Assembly: GCF_902489365.1 (NCBI RefSeq)
Contig: NZ_CABTZR010000040.1
Location: forward strand, 1 to 21,085
DNA: 21,085 bases
DNA from: an uncultured Corynebacterium sp.
Lineage (GTDB): Bacteria; Actinomycetota; Actinomycetes; Mycobacteriales; Mycobacteriaceae
Direction of reading: 5' to 3'
Shown here: in pieces, positions 1-7,220 of the stretch
How positions within the stretch are numbered: position 1 is the first letter of the stretch
Layout of the letters: every line of letters starts with the position of its first letter
Made by a program: the position numbers and the translations under genes
Notes under the pieces: model-generated
The model's input: the letters and a program-made list of their open reading frames with translations, nothing else
Databases searched by the model: none
Told to the model about the DNA's origin: nothing

Positions 1-550
1 GCCCGGGGCCCGCCACAAGGCGGAGCCCCCACATCTGCAGCATGCCAATCCAATCAGACGTCGGGTGCATGACGGCGCCGAGAGAGGCGTAGAGGACGTT
101 CTCAAAGACTTCGAAACCCCAGCCCACAAGCGCGCCGACGATGAAACCATGCCATGGGCGGTTGAGCTGGCGGAAACTGAGTAACACAAAAACCACGCCC
201 AGCGCCTTGGCGAATTCCTCTGGATAAGCACCGGACCAGGACATCATGGATTCTTCCCAGCCCACCCCTTTGGTGAGGGAGGTGAACGGCAGCGCGGAGA
301 GAAGCGCTAAAGATACTGCGGTACCGCCTCCCCACAGCACGCTGGCAGTGGCCCAGCCTGTGGCTGGCCGTGCCCACATTGGGCTAAGCCGCCACAGGTA
401 TAGGCCTAGTGCTAGAAAGGTTAGTCCGATCAGCAGACTTATCAGGCCTGGGAGCGGGGCAACGAGAAAGGAACCCAACAGATTGATAAGAGCTGCGGGT
501 AAGCAGACACCAATGAGGACCCATAGGGTTACGCGGAAGATCTTGCTCAC
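1..550 (-). CDS. PrsW-family intramembrane metalloprotease, partial (3' end outside window)
   Basis: Reading from a GTG at 550, the minus strand encodes at least 183 residues of a polytopic membrane protein; the C-terminus lies beyond base 1. Hydrophobic segments lie at about residues 7-32, 35-53, 66-87, 115-127 and 134-155. The PrsW signature is visible: an EExxK motif (E111, E112, K115), then HGF at 134-136, then FEVFENVLY at 146-154. These acidic and histidine residues are the putative metal and catalytic positions of the family. PrsW of Bacillus performs site-1 cleavage of an anti-sigma factor; the substrate here is unknown. The start is supported by a GGAGG ribosome-binding site seven bases upstream (558-562). 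The GTG overlaps the TGA of the upstream gene in a GTGA arrangement, which implies translational coupling. Family assignment is fairly firm; function is inferred. Confidence 0.75.
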   Translation of the reverse strand, partial: MSKIFRVTLWVLIGVCLPAALINLLGSFLVAPLPGLISLLIGLTFLALGLYLWRLSPMWARPATGWATASVLWGGGTAVSLALLSALPFTSLTKGVGWEESMMSWSGAYPEEFAKALGVVFVLLSFRQLNRPWHGFIVGALVGWGFEVFENVLYASLGAVMHPTSDWIGMLQMWGLRLVAGPG

Positions 551-1038
551 TTGAAGGCCTCCATAAATTGATCGGCGAATTCCTCTGGGTTTCCGTCCGA
601 GAAGACGAGCTCGTAGTTGAGGTTTCCCTTGGCCACGCTGAAGGCAACGACGGGGATGTACGTATACGTTCGCAGGACGAGCATGCCGTCATTGTTTTCT
701 ACTTTTTCTTTCGGCATCGACCCGAAAGTCGTGGCTCGCACAGCGCGGCGCAGGGCCAACTCATCATCGTCGACATCAGAGGTGAGATAGGCCTCGACTA
801 AGGTATCGCCGCAGTCCCAGGCCTGGTTGGCCACGGATTCGTAGTTGACGCTGCATTCCAGTCCGTTGATGGGCTGGCGCCACTCCGGATCATCGAGGAC
901 AACTGGCTCTATTTCTGGCTCATGTTCCGGCAGCGCCAAACTGAGGACGGCGGGCGTGCCCAGCACGAGAAGGGTTACTCCAAGTACCGCGAAAAACGGC
1001 CCCGTCATCTTCGCTGGCGGGAAACGATAAGAAGTCAT
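547..1038 (-). CDS. Hypothetical membrane-anchored extracytoplasmic protein (163 aa)
   Basis: This 163-residue protein has one N-terminal hydrophobic segment at about residues 13-36 (after a short basic stretch MTSYRFPPAK) and a mostly acidic remainder, so it is probably anchored with its C-terminal domain outside the cytoplasm. The outer domain has just two cysteines about 16 residues apart (motifs LECSVN and AWDCGDT), which could form a disulfide. No lipobox is seen. I do not recognise a domain. The ATG at 1038 is preferred because a TAGTGT hexamer sits seven bases upstream; the longer open frame to 2010 merely runs antisense through the peptidase gene. Its stop overlaps the start of the PrsW-like gene by four bases, so the two are probably co-expressed and may work together. 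Confidence 0.7.
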   Translation of the reverse strand: MTSYRFPPAKMTGPFFAVLGVTLLVLGTPAVLSLALPEHEPEIEPVVLDDPEWRQPINGLECSVNYESVANQAWDCGDTLVEAYLTSDVDDDELALRRAVRATTFGSMPKEKVENNDGMLVLRTYTYIPVVAFSVAKGNLNYELVFSDGNPEEFADQFMEAFK

Positions 1039-1045
1039 GCACACC

Positions 1046-1051
1046 ACACTA
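1046..1051 (-). promoter_or_regulatory. Predicted -10 element (TAGTGT), leaderless transcript
   Basis: TAGTGT on the minus strand is followed by seven bases and the ATG at 1038. That spacing puts the transcription start on or next to the start codon. It shares a 42-base divergent region with the promoter of the M13 peptidase gene. No convincing -35 is visible. Confidence 0.45.
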
Positions 1052-1067
1052 ATGGGTACATCTGACA

Positions 1068-1073
1068 TAGAGT
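1068..1073 (+). promoter_or_regulatory. Predicted -10 element (TAGAGT), leaderless transcript
   Basis: TAGAGT is followed by seven bases (gaagtgc) and the ATG at 1081. There is no purine-rich ribosome-binding site, so a leaderless mRNA beginning at the ATG is the simplest reading. This favours 1081 over the GTG at 1072, which would overlap the hexamer. Confidence 0.45.
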
Positions 1074-1080
1074 GAAGTGC

Positions 1081-2997
1081 ATGAAGGATCTGTATCAGTT
1101 TGTTAATGGCCCTTGGATTGAGTCCCACGTTATTCCCGATGACCGCGGTGTTGACGGGACTTTTCACGCGCTTCGCGACGAAGCCGAGGAACTCGTCCAT
1201 GACATCGTTAAGGAAGACGAAGGCCGTCCGGGGATCGTGTATTCCTCCCACATGGACGTTGAGGGAGTGAACGCTGCGGGAACGGCGCCTTTGGCCGAAG
1301 ATTTGGACAAGCTGGTGGCGGCGGACCCGGAAGAGCTGGCGCACAACCTGGGCGTGCTGGAGCGCGAGGGCGTCGGCGCCCCGGTTACCTTCTGGGTAGA
1401 AAAGGACTCCGGCTCCGAGGAGGCGGTGGCCTACATTATCCAGTCCGGCCTGGGCCTTCCAGATGAGGCTTATTACCGCGAGGAAGCCCACGCGGAGACG
1501 CTTGAGGCCTACGAGAAGCACGTCGCAGCGATGCTTGGATTCCTGGATCCGGCTCGCCTCTTCGGGCTGGGCGCGGAAGCGGCCGCTACGCGCATCGTGA
1601 ATCTGGAAAAGGAAATTGCTGCAGGGCATTGGGATGTCGTGGCCTCGCGTGATGCGGTGAAGACGTATAACCCGGTGGACGTCGCCAAGCTGCCCAGCAT
1701 CACCCGCGCCATCCTGAACGGTGGGGCACTGCCGGAGCACCGCGCGGTGGCCATGATGCCGTCGTATTTTGAGCACCTGGAGGGTCTGTTTACCGCCGGC
1801 CGCATGGCGGATTGGCAGCTGTGGGCCACGTGGCACATTCTGCTGTCGCGCGCGCCGTACCTTACTGAGGAGATCGGTAGGAAGAATTTCGAGTTCTACG
1901 GAACCAAGCTTTCCGGCGCTACCGAGCAGCGTGACCGCTGGAAGCGCGCCGTGGGCCTGGCAGAGAACATGGTGGGCCAGGAGATTGGCAAGGTCTTCGT
2001 GGACAAGCACTTCCCTCCATCCTCGAAGTCCGAGATGGATGAGCTGGTGGAATACCTTACCTCCGCGTACCGCGAGAGGATTTCGCAGCTGGAGTGGATG
2101 ACCCCGGCCACTCGTGAGCGCGCGCTGGAGAAGCTCTTGCAGTTCAAGGCCAAGATTGGTTATCCGGAGACCTGGCGTGACTATTCCGACCTAGAGTTTT
2201 CACCCAAGGGTGCGGACCTGGTGGCCAATGTGCGCGCAGGCAGCGCGTGGAGCCACGATTATGAGCTGGCCAAGATTGGCAAGCCGGCCGACCGCGACGA
2301 GTGGTTCGCAACCCCGCAGACGGTCAATGCCTTCTACAACCCAGTAGTTAATGACATCACCTTCCCGGCGGCGATTCTGCGCCCGCCGTTCTACAACCCG
2401 GACGCGGACGCGGCGGAGAACTTCGGTGCCATCGGCGCGGTGATTGGCCACGAGATTGGGCATGGCTTTGATGATCAGGGCTCGCAGTATGACGGCCAGG
2501 GCAACCTCAACTCCTGGTGGACGGATGAGGACCGCGCGGCCTTCGAGAAGCTGACCGCGAAGCTGGTGGACCAGTTCCAAGGGCAGGTGCCGAAGGTGCT
2601 GGAAGGCACCGATTCCGCAGGCGTCAACGGCAGTTTCACCCTGGGTGAGAACATCGGTGACCTGGGTGGACTGGGGATTGCTGTGGTGGCCTACAAGAAC
2701 TACTGCGCCGACAAGGGCTTGGACATCAACGGCCAGGTCGCGCCCTTTGAGGCAGAGGGCGCTGAGCCGGAATTGGCAGAACACGAGTACACCGGTCTGC
2801 AGCGTTTCTTCCTGGCGTGGGCGCGCGTGTGGCGCACTGCCATCCGCCCGGAGATGGCCACGCAGTACCTGGCCATTGATCCGCACTCGCCGGCGGAGTT
2901 CCGTTGCAACATCATCGCCGAAAACATCGATGAATTCTACGAGGCTTTTGACGTCGAGGGTGGACTGGTCCCAGAGGAGCGCGTCACCATCTGGTAG
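1081..2997 (+). CDS. M13-family (neprilysin/PepO-type) zinc metallopeptidase
   Basis: The 638-residue protein matches M13 peptidases in length and motif order. NAFYN, which binds the substrate backbone, is at residues 416-420. The HExxH zinc motif HEIGHGFDD starts at H457, so H457 and H461 are ligands and E458 is the catalytic base. The third ligand is E523 in GENIGDLGGL. The C-terminus carries FRCNIIAENIDEF and ends in IW, typical of bacterial M13 enzymes. No signal peptide or membrane segment is seen, so the enzyme is probably cytoplasmic or exported by a non-classical route. Members cleave oligopeptides; in M. tuberculosis the M13 member is Zmp1. I chose the ATG at 1081, giving MKDLYQF, over the GTG at 1072. 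The hydrolase gene follows 14 bases after the stop, suggesting an operon. Confidence 0.92.
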   Translation: MKDLYQFVNGPWIESHVIPDDRGVDGTFHALRDEAEELVHDIVKEDEGRPGIVYSSHMDVEGVNAAGTAPLAEDLDKLVAADPEELAHNLGVLEREGVGAPVTFWVEKDSGSEEAVAYIIQSGLGLPDEAYYREEAHAETLEAYEKHVAAMLGFLDPARLFGLGAEAAATRIVNLEKEIAAGHWDVVASRDAVKTYNPVDVAKLPSITRAILNGGALPEHRAVAMMPSYFEHLEGLFTAGRMADWQLWATWHILLSRAPYLTEEIGRKNFEFYGTKLSGATEQRDRWKRAVGLAENMVGQEIGKVFVDKHFPPSSKSEMDELVEYLTSAYRERISQLEWMTPATRERALEKLLQFKAKIGYPETWRDYSDLEFSPKGADLVANVRAGSAWSHDYELAKIGKPADRDEWFATPQTVNAFYNPVVNDITFPAAILRPPFYNPDADAAENFGAIGAVIGHEIGHGFDDQGSQYDGQGNLNSWWTDEDRAAFEKLTAKLVDQFQGQVPKVLEGTDSAGVNGSFTLGENIGDLGGLGIAVVAYKNYCADKGLDINGQVAPFEAEGAEPELAEHEYTGLQRFFLAWARVWRTAIRPEMATQYLAIDPHSPAEFRCNIIAENIDEFYEAFDVEGGLVPEERVTIW

Positions 2998-3011
2998 TAC
3001 CCTTGGGGGCC

Positions 3012-3842
3012 ATGAGTGAGTGGAATATCGGTGGTACTGATCGCCAACTAAGTCCGGAACAACAGCTCGAGCAGCTCTCCTCCTACATGGAGGTGCACTA
3101 CCCGCTGCCGGACTTCCGCCCGCCGTGGGCCGGTGGAGGTTCGCCGGAGGCGGACCGCTATTGCGCGCTGCTGCCGGACCGTATCGTGCAGGCCTCCATG
3201 ATGGTGCTGGGATCCGCGGTGGATCACTCGCTGCCCGGCACCGTTTTTACGGAAGGCGTGAGCGTTGAAGACTCTGAGGTTGGAGCGATCTTTAGGCCGT
3301 CAGAAGAGTCTGGTCGCTGGGCGGTGTCGCTGCACTCCGGCGGCTGGTGGCGCGGTGACGGCAAGGCGCTAGAAATGCAATGGCGGCCCGAAGTTGCTGC
3401 CGCAGCGCAGTTGTCGGGCACGACGATCATTGATGTCGATTATCCGTTGGCGCCGGAGCACACCGTGGCGGAGATGGTTCAGTCGGTTCAGGCGGCCGTC
3501 GATTATGCGCGCGAGCATGGTGCCGAGCGCGTGACGGTGTGGGGATATTCCTCCGGTGGGGCGCTCGCAGCGCTGGTGCCTGCCGACGCCCTCCTCCTCA
3601 CCTTCCCCGACTTCGGTGCGCTGGCCAAGCTGCCGGAGGAGATCCGCGGTGACTACGTCCTCGATGTTGAGAAGCTGCCGGGGCTGTATTCTGACATCTT
3701 GGTCCAGACCGCGGCGCAGGATGAGATTGCTGAGCGCGTGGAGGTCCCCGGTGCACAGACTGCGGAGTACGTGTCCATGCACCGTATTTCGACCCCGGCC
3801 GTGGCGCGGCAGCGCATTAAAGATTCGGCCGAGTTCCTGTAG
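3012..3842 (+). CDS. Alpha/beta hydrolase (HSL/esterase-like)
   Basis: A 276-residue protein with the hallmarks of the hormone-sensitive-lipase branch of alpha/beta hydrolases. LHSGGWWRG (H108-S-G-G111) is in the position of the HGG oxyanion loop, and GYSSGG places the nucleophile at S180 in a GxSxG elbow. Between them is DVDYPLAPEH, the usual strand and turn that precedes the elbow. Candidate acid and histidine are in TAAQDEIAER and VSMHRIS. The segment after the nucleophile is shorter than in typical 300-320-residue members, so the substrate pocket is reduced. Substrate is unknown; a small ester or peptide-like compound is possible. The ATG at 3012 follows a weak GGGGG-type site; a TTG at 3003 is an alternative. 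It is likely co-transcribed with the M13 peptidase gene just upstream and converges on embC with only two bases between stops. Confidence 0.8.
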   Translation: MSEWNIGGTDRQLSPEQQLEQLSSYMEVHYPLPDFRPPWAGGGSPEADRYCALLPDRIVQASMMVLGSAVDHSLPGTVFTEGVSVEDSEVGAIFRPSEESGRWAVSLHSGGWWRGDGKALEMQWRPEVAAAAQLSGTTIIDVDYPLAPEHTVAEMVQSVQAAVDYAREHGAERVTVWGYSSGGALAALVPADALLLTFPDFGALAKLPEEIRGDYVLDVEKLPGLYSDILVQTAAQDEIAERVEVPGAQTAEYVSMHRISTPAVARQRIKDSAEFL

Positions 3843-3844
3843 TT

Positions 3845-6800
3845 CTACTGTTCGCCCTCGGGGCGAATCTTCATCTCGGAGTTCTTCCACAGGCCGGAGC
3901 GCTGGATGATTTCCTGGTCGATATCTGCCTCGAGCGGGGCCTCGCCGCGGGAGTTGGTGCGCAGCTCATACTTTTCAATGGAGCCCCAGTCGCGCGCCCA
4001 ATCGTTGTTGAGGTAGCTCGGGATCTCATAGGAGTAGTTCACTGCCTCCGCGGTTGCCAGCGCACCACCACCGGAGAAGGACTGGAAGTCCGTGAGGGAG
4101 GTTTGTGCGGCGGCGTCGGGAAGAATGCGGAACTGCGGGATCTCGGTCACGCCGGCGTAGTGGTCGAAGGTGCGCTGGCAGGGGAACTGCAGGGCCACGG
4201 ACCAGTCGAGGAGCGCCGGGGTAGAGGAATCGAACTGGGAGTTGATGGTGGCAAGCTCCGGGACGCGCGGCGGTGTAAACGCCATCCAATCGTCCTCATC
4301 GGTGGAATCATCGACCGCGACGAGGCGCACAACGTTGGCCTCCTCTGGGAGCTCGTCTAGAGCAATGCGGAGGTTGCGCCATTTGGGGGTCGCGCCGACG
4401 TCGGAAAGCTCGGCCTCACCCTTGTTGGTGACCTTGCCATCCTTGAGTGTTCCGTACTCCAAGGTGAGCTCGGTGCCCTCCTGCTCCACTCCGTTGACGT
4501 CGTGGTGGTAAATCTTGCCGGCGGCAGCGACCGAGAGGACGGGGGTGTTTTCGCCAGGTTCCGGCAAGTTGTACCACTGGGTGGTGATGGTGGCGGTCGA
4601 GCGCTGCGATTCATCGTAGGAGCCCATGACCGGGACCTTCCGGTAATCCAAGTTGAACGGCAGGTGCATCTCGGAGCCGTTGACACCCAGGGTTCCGCGC
4701 ACGCCGCCGGCGGAGGAGTCGGTGACCTCGGTTGCCTTTTCCTCGGATTCGGTGAGATCCTTCTGTTCATTGGACGTCGCCGAGTCCTCACCGGTGGTGT
4801 TGGCAATAGCGCCTACCGACGCCGAGTTGAGGTTCTCCGGCTCAATATCTTCCTTGATCATATTGGGGCCGAAACCGAAGTTGTCCTCCTTCTTGTCAAC
4901 GAGCGAGTCCTGGAATTCGCCCTCGACCGGAGTGAGGAAGGATTCATTGGTGTTGGTCTCCACCATGGTGGAATCCGCCAGCGAGCAGGTATCGCCGCGC
5001 AGGGAAGTCAGGTTGCCCTTGCCCACGGAGTAGGAATCCGCCTGGGCCACGTAGCCCTTGGCAAAGGAGGCACACGAGAAGGCCACGATGATAATGCAGG
5101 CCGCCGCAATCGGTGCGGACATGACACCCGCCCAGCGCGAGACCTTGGCGGCATTGGCGGCCTCGAATTCCTCGAGGGTGCCGGCGGTTTCGGCCTTGTT
5201 CTTGCGATAGCTGTGAACCAGGGACTGGTAGAGGCCAATCGCCAGGACCACCATGGCGATGGCCAGCACCACGGTGTTGGCCTCGATGCCCTTGAACTGC
5301 ACGGTGCGGTCCCACCACGGGATGCCGAAGGAGGATACGTACCACCAGGCGTTCCAGCCGCCCAGGGAGATGGCCAGGAGGAAGATCACCGCGGCGATGG
5401 AGAAGGTCCGGGCACGCGGGGAGCGCATGGCAATCTGGGAAAGAACTACCGAGCCGAGCGCGGCGATGACGCCGGCGACACCGGCGTAAATGCCGAAGTG
5501 GTGCGTCCACTTCGTCGGCGTGAACATGAGGAAGAAGGCCGAGAGCGCCATGATGGCCAGCAGGCGCTTGGTGGGATCTGCCTCCGCACCGACGACGCGG
5601 TGGTCCTTGATGAAGGCATAGATGATGAGCGCCAAGCAGAAGAGCATGGTGAACATTGCAAAGCGGCGCGTCAGGGAGCCGTCCACGGAGGGCTCGAAGA
5701 GCGTGGAGTAGCGCACGAACTCCGAGTACCACGGCAGGGACGGGCCGACCGCGGAACGCACGCGAGTGGATTCGAGGACCGACGCTAGCGTTTGGTCCCC
5801 GAAGGCAGCGACCATGACAGCGGTGCCACAGGCAAGGAACGGGGCGATGAGAGCTGTCCAGCCGATCTGGGGAGCGCGCTTACCCATGATGCGGAACAGG
5901 GCGGGCAGGCAGACCAGGAAGATGCCCACTGCGGTGAGGCCGGTGGGGCCAGCGGCCAGGGTGATGGTGGCGATGATGGTGCCCACCGCTGCCGGAAGGA
6001 GGCGCTGGGTGGAGATGGCGCGCTCGAAAGAGGCCCACGTCAGCATGACGCCGAGGGCCACGATGGGCTCGGGGCGGATGCCGTTGTTATAGGGCAGCCA
6101 GAAAGCCAGGAACATGAACGCGGCGGTCCAGTGCGCCAGGCGGCGCTCGTTGACGCGAGCGCCGAAGCGCGGAAGCATCTCGCGCGACAAGATAAACCAG
6201 ATGATGAGCGCTGAGATAAGCGCAGGCAGGCGCACGATGATGGACGCGCTGGAGAATTGCGCCAGCCATGCCACGAGGTCGTAGTACGGCGCGCCGAACG
6301 GGGCCTCGGGGACGCCGTACCAGCGGTAGTAGTTCGCCATATAGGTCGCGTGATCGGAAACGCGTCCCATGGTGAGGATGAAGCCATCATCGGAGGTATT
6401 AGCACCGAAGATGTACCACCAGCCGAGAACAGCCGCCACGACGCCATCGAGCGGGCGGATCTGCTTCCAGGTTTCGGGCATGAAGCCACGGCGTTTGCCA
6501 TCGAGGCGGTCGATTCGCCACAGGCAGACCAGACTGATCACCACCATGGCCAGGCCCAGCCACATGGCGATGAGCTTGAGCGGTGTCGGGGAGGAGGTGA
6601 ACCGAGAGTTGATCTCCACGTGGATGCGGAGGTCGTCGCCAAGCTCGGCGAGGGCTTCCGGGGAATCGTCGATCTCGGTATAAACGCCGGTGACCTGAGG
6701 GCGGAGATCCTCCTCGGAGGTCTCTTTGTGCTTGCCCAAGGAGACGGTGGTGCCGTCACCGGTGGATTGGATGCGGAGCGTGGAGTCCTCAGGCAGCTTC

Positions 6801-7189
6801 GCCACCTGCTCGGCCGTGAGAGAGAAAATGACCTCATCGAGGCTGGTCACCGAGAGACCATCCTCGCCGGCGCGGACAAACATGCCGCGGTTGGAGGCCT
6901 TCTTGGACTCCGGGGGCACGGTGCCGTAAAGCAGGTCCTGGCCATCGCGCAGCTTATCGACGGCCTTCAGAGGGATCTCTGCATCGATCTCCTCCGGCGC
7001 CACCGAGATGAGCGGGGCGTTGATGGACTGCAGGGAGTCCTGCTGGGGCCAATCGAAGGAAGATTGGGTTTGGTTCACCGGCAGCAGCGGTGTGGCCACA
7101 AAGCACAGGAAACCGATGAATCCAGCGATGATGGCGGTGAGCCGCAGGGACTGCGGTGCTCGCAGTGAAGAGGTATTCCGATCTGACAC
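3845..7189 (-). CDS. embC: Emb-type arabinosyltransferase (arabinan polymerase, GT-C fold)
   Basis: A 1114-residue membrane glycosyltransferase that uses decaprenyl-phospho-arabinose to extend the arabinan of arabinogalactan outside the membrane. A first membrane helix (about residues 16-34) is followed by an extracytoplasmic domain. A helix near 203-224 then precedes the signature NTSDDGFILTMGRVSDH, with the catalytic acidic pair at D267-D268. Many further helices follow to about residue 725, then a large soluble C-terminal region where the family has carbohydrate-binding modules. The C-terminal region contains an acidic, Ser/Thr-rich stretch at about 777-833 that looks like a linker. The GTG start is supported by TAGACT seven bases upstream, and there is no ribosome-binding site. 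It lies 31 bases after aftA. Corynebacteria usually carry one Emb; the symbol follows the mycobacterial name, and the copy may equally be called emb. Confidence 0.95.
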   Translation of the reverse strand: MSDRNTSSLRAPQSLRLTAIIAGFIGFLCFVATPLLPVNQTQSSFDWPQQDSLQSINAPLISVAPEEIDAEIPLKAVDKLRDGQDLLYGTVPPESKKASNRGMFVRAGEDGLSVTSLDEVIFSLTAEQVAKLPEDSTLRIQSTGDGTTVSLGKHKETSEEDLRPQVTGVYTEIDDSPEALAELGDDLRIHVEINSRFTSSPTPLKLIAMWLGLAMVVISLVCLWRIDRLDGKRRGFMPETWKQIRPLDGVVAAVLGWWYIFGANTSDDGFILTMGRVSDHATYMANYYRWYGVPEAPFGAPYYDLVAWLAQFSSASIIVRLPALISALIIWFILSREMLPRFGARVNERRLAHWTAAFMFLAFWLPYNNGIRPEPIVALGVMLTWASFERAISTQRLLPAAVGTIIATITLAAGPTGLTAVGIFLVCLPALFRIMGKRAPQIGWTALIAPFLACGTAVMVAAFGDQTLASVLESTRVRSAVGPSLPWYSEFVRYSTLFEPSVDGSLTRRFAMFTMLFCLALIIYAFIKDHRVVGAEADPTKRLLAIMALSAFFLMFTPTKWTHHFGIYAGVAGVIAALGSVVLSQIAMRSPRARTFSIAAVIFLLAISLGGWNAWWYVSSFGIPWWDRTVQFKGIEANTVVLAIAMVVLAIGLYQSLVHSYRKNKAETAGTLEEFEAANAAKVSRWAGVMSAPIAAACIIIVAFSCASFAKGYVAQADSYSVGKGNLTSLRGDTCSLADSTMVETNTNESFLTPVEGEFQDSLVDKKEDNFGFGPNMIKEDIEPENLNSASVGAIANTTGEDSATSNEQKDLTESEEKATEVTDSSAGGVRGTLGVNGSEMHLPFNLDYRKVPVMGSYDESQRSTATITTQWYNLPEPGENTPVLSVAAAGKIYHHDVNGVEQEGTELTLEYGTLKDGKVTNKGEAELSDVGATPKWRNLRIALDELPEEANVVRLVAVDDSTDEDDWMAFTPPRVPELATINSQFDSSTPALLDWSVALQFPCQRTFDHYAGVTEIPQFRILPDAAAQTSLTDFQSFSGGGALATAEAVNYSYEIPSYLNNDWARDWGSIEKYELRTNSRGEAPLEADIDQEIIQRSGLWKNSEMKIRPEGEQ
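3851..3870. terminator. Hairpin at the convergent ends of the hydrolase gene and embC
   Basis: TTCGCCC (3851-3857), loop TCG, then GGGCGAA (3861-3867) gives a perfect seven-base-pair stem, followed on the plus strand by TCTTCATC. It lies inside the last codons of embC, just past the plus-strand stop. It could terminate the plus-strand operon and, less clearly, embC. There is no long T run, so the call is tentative. Confidence 0.45.
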
Positions 7190-7196
7190 GGCGATC

Positions 7197-7202
7197 AGTC
7201 TA
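7197..7202 (-). promoter_or_regulatory. Predicted internal -10 element for embC (TAGACT)
   Basis: TAGACT on the minus strand, then seven bases (GATCGCC), then the GTG of embC. It sits in the 31-base gap after aftA, so embC may have its own leaderless transcript as well as read-through from dprE1. Confidence 0.4.
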
Positions 7203-7220
7203 CGTCACCGCCTTGGCTTA

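Noticed and set aside
1039..2010. N-terminal extension of the minus-strand open frame beyond 1038
   Set aside because: It runs antisense through the well-supported M13 peptidase gene, and the translated extension has no coherent motif; ATG 1038 has its own promoter signal.
4502..5788. A 428-codon open frame on the plus strand antisense to embC
   Set aside because: It is rich in Gly, Arg, His and Glu, as shadows of GC-rich membrane genes usually are, with no recognisable domain, and lies fully inside embC.
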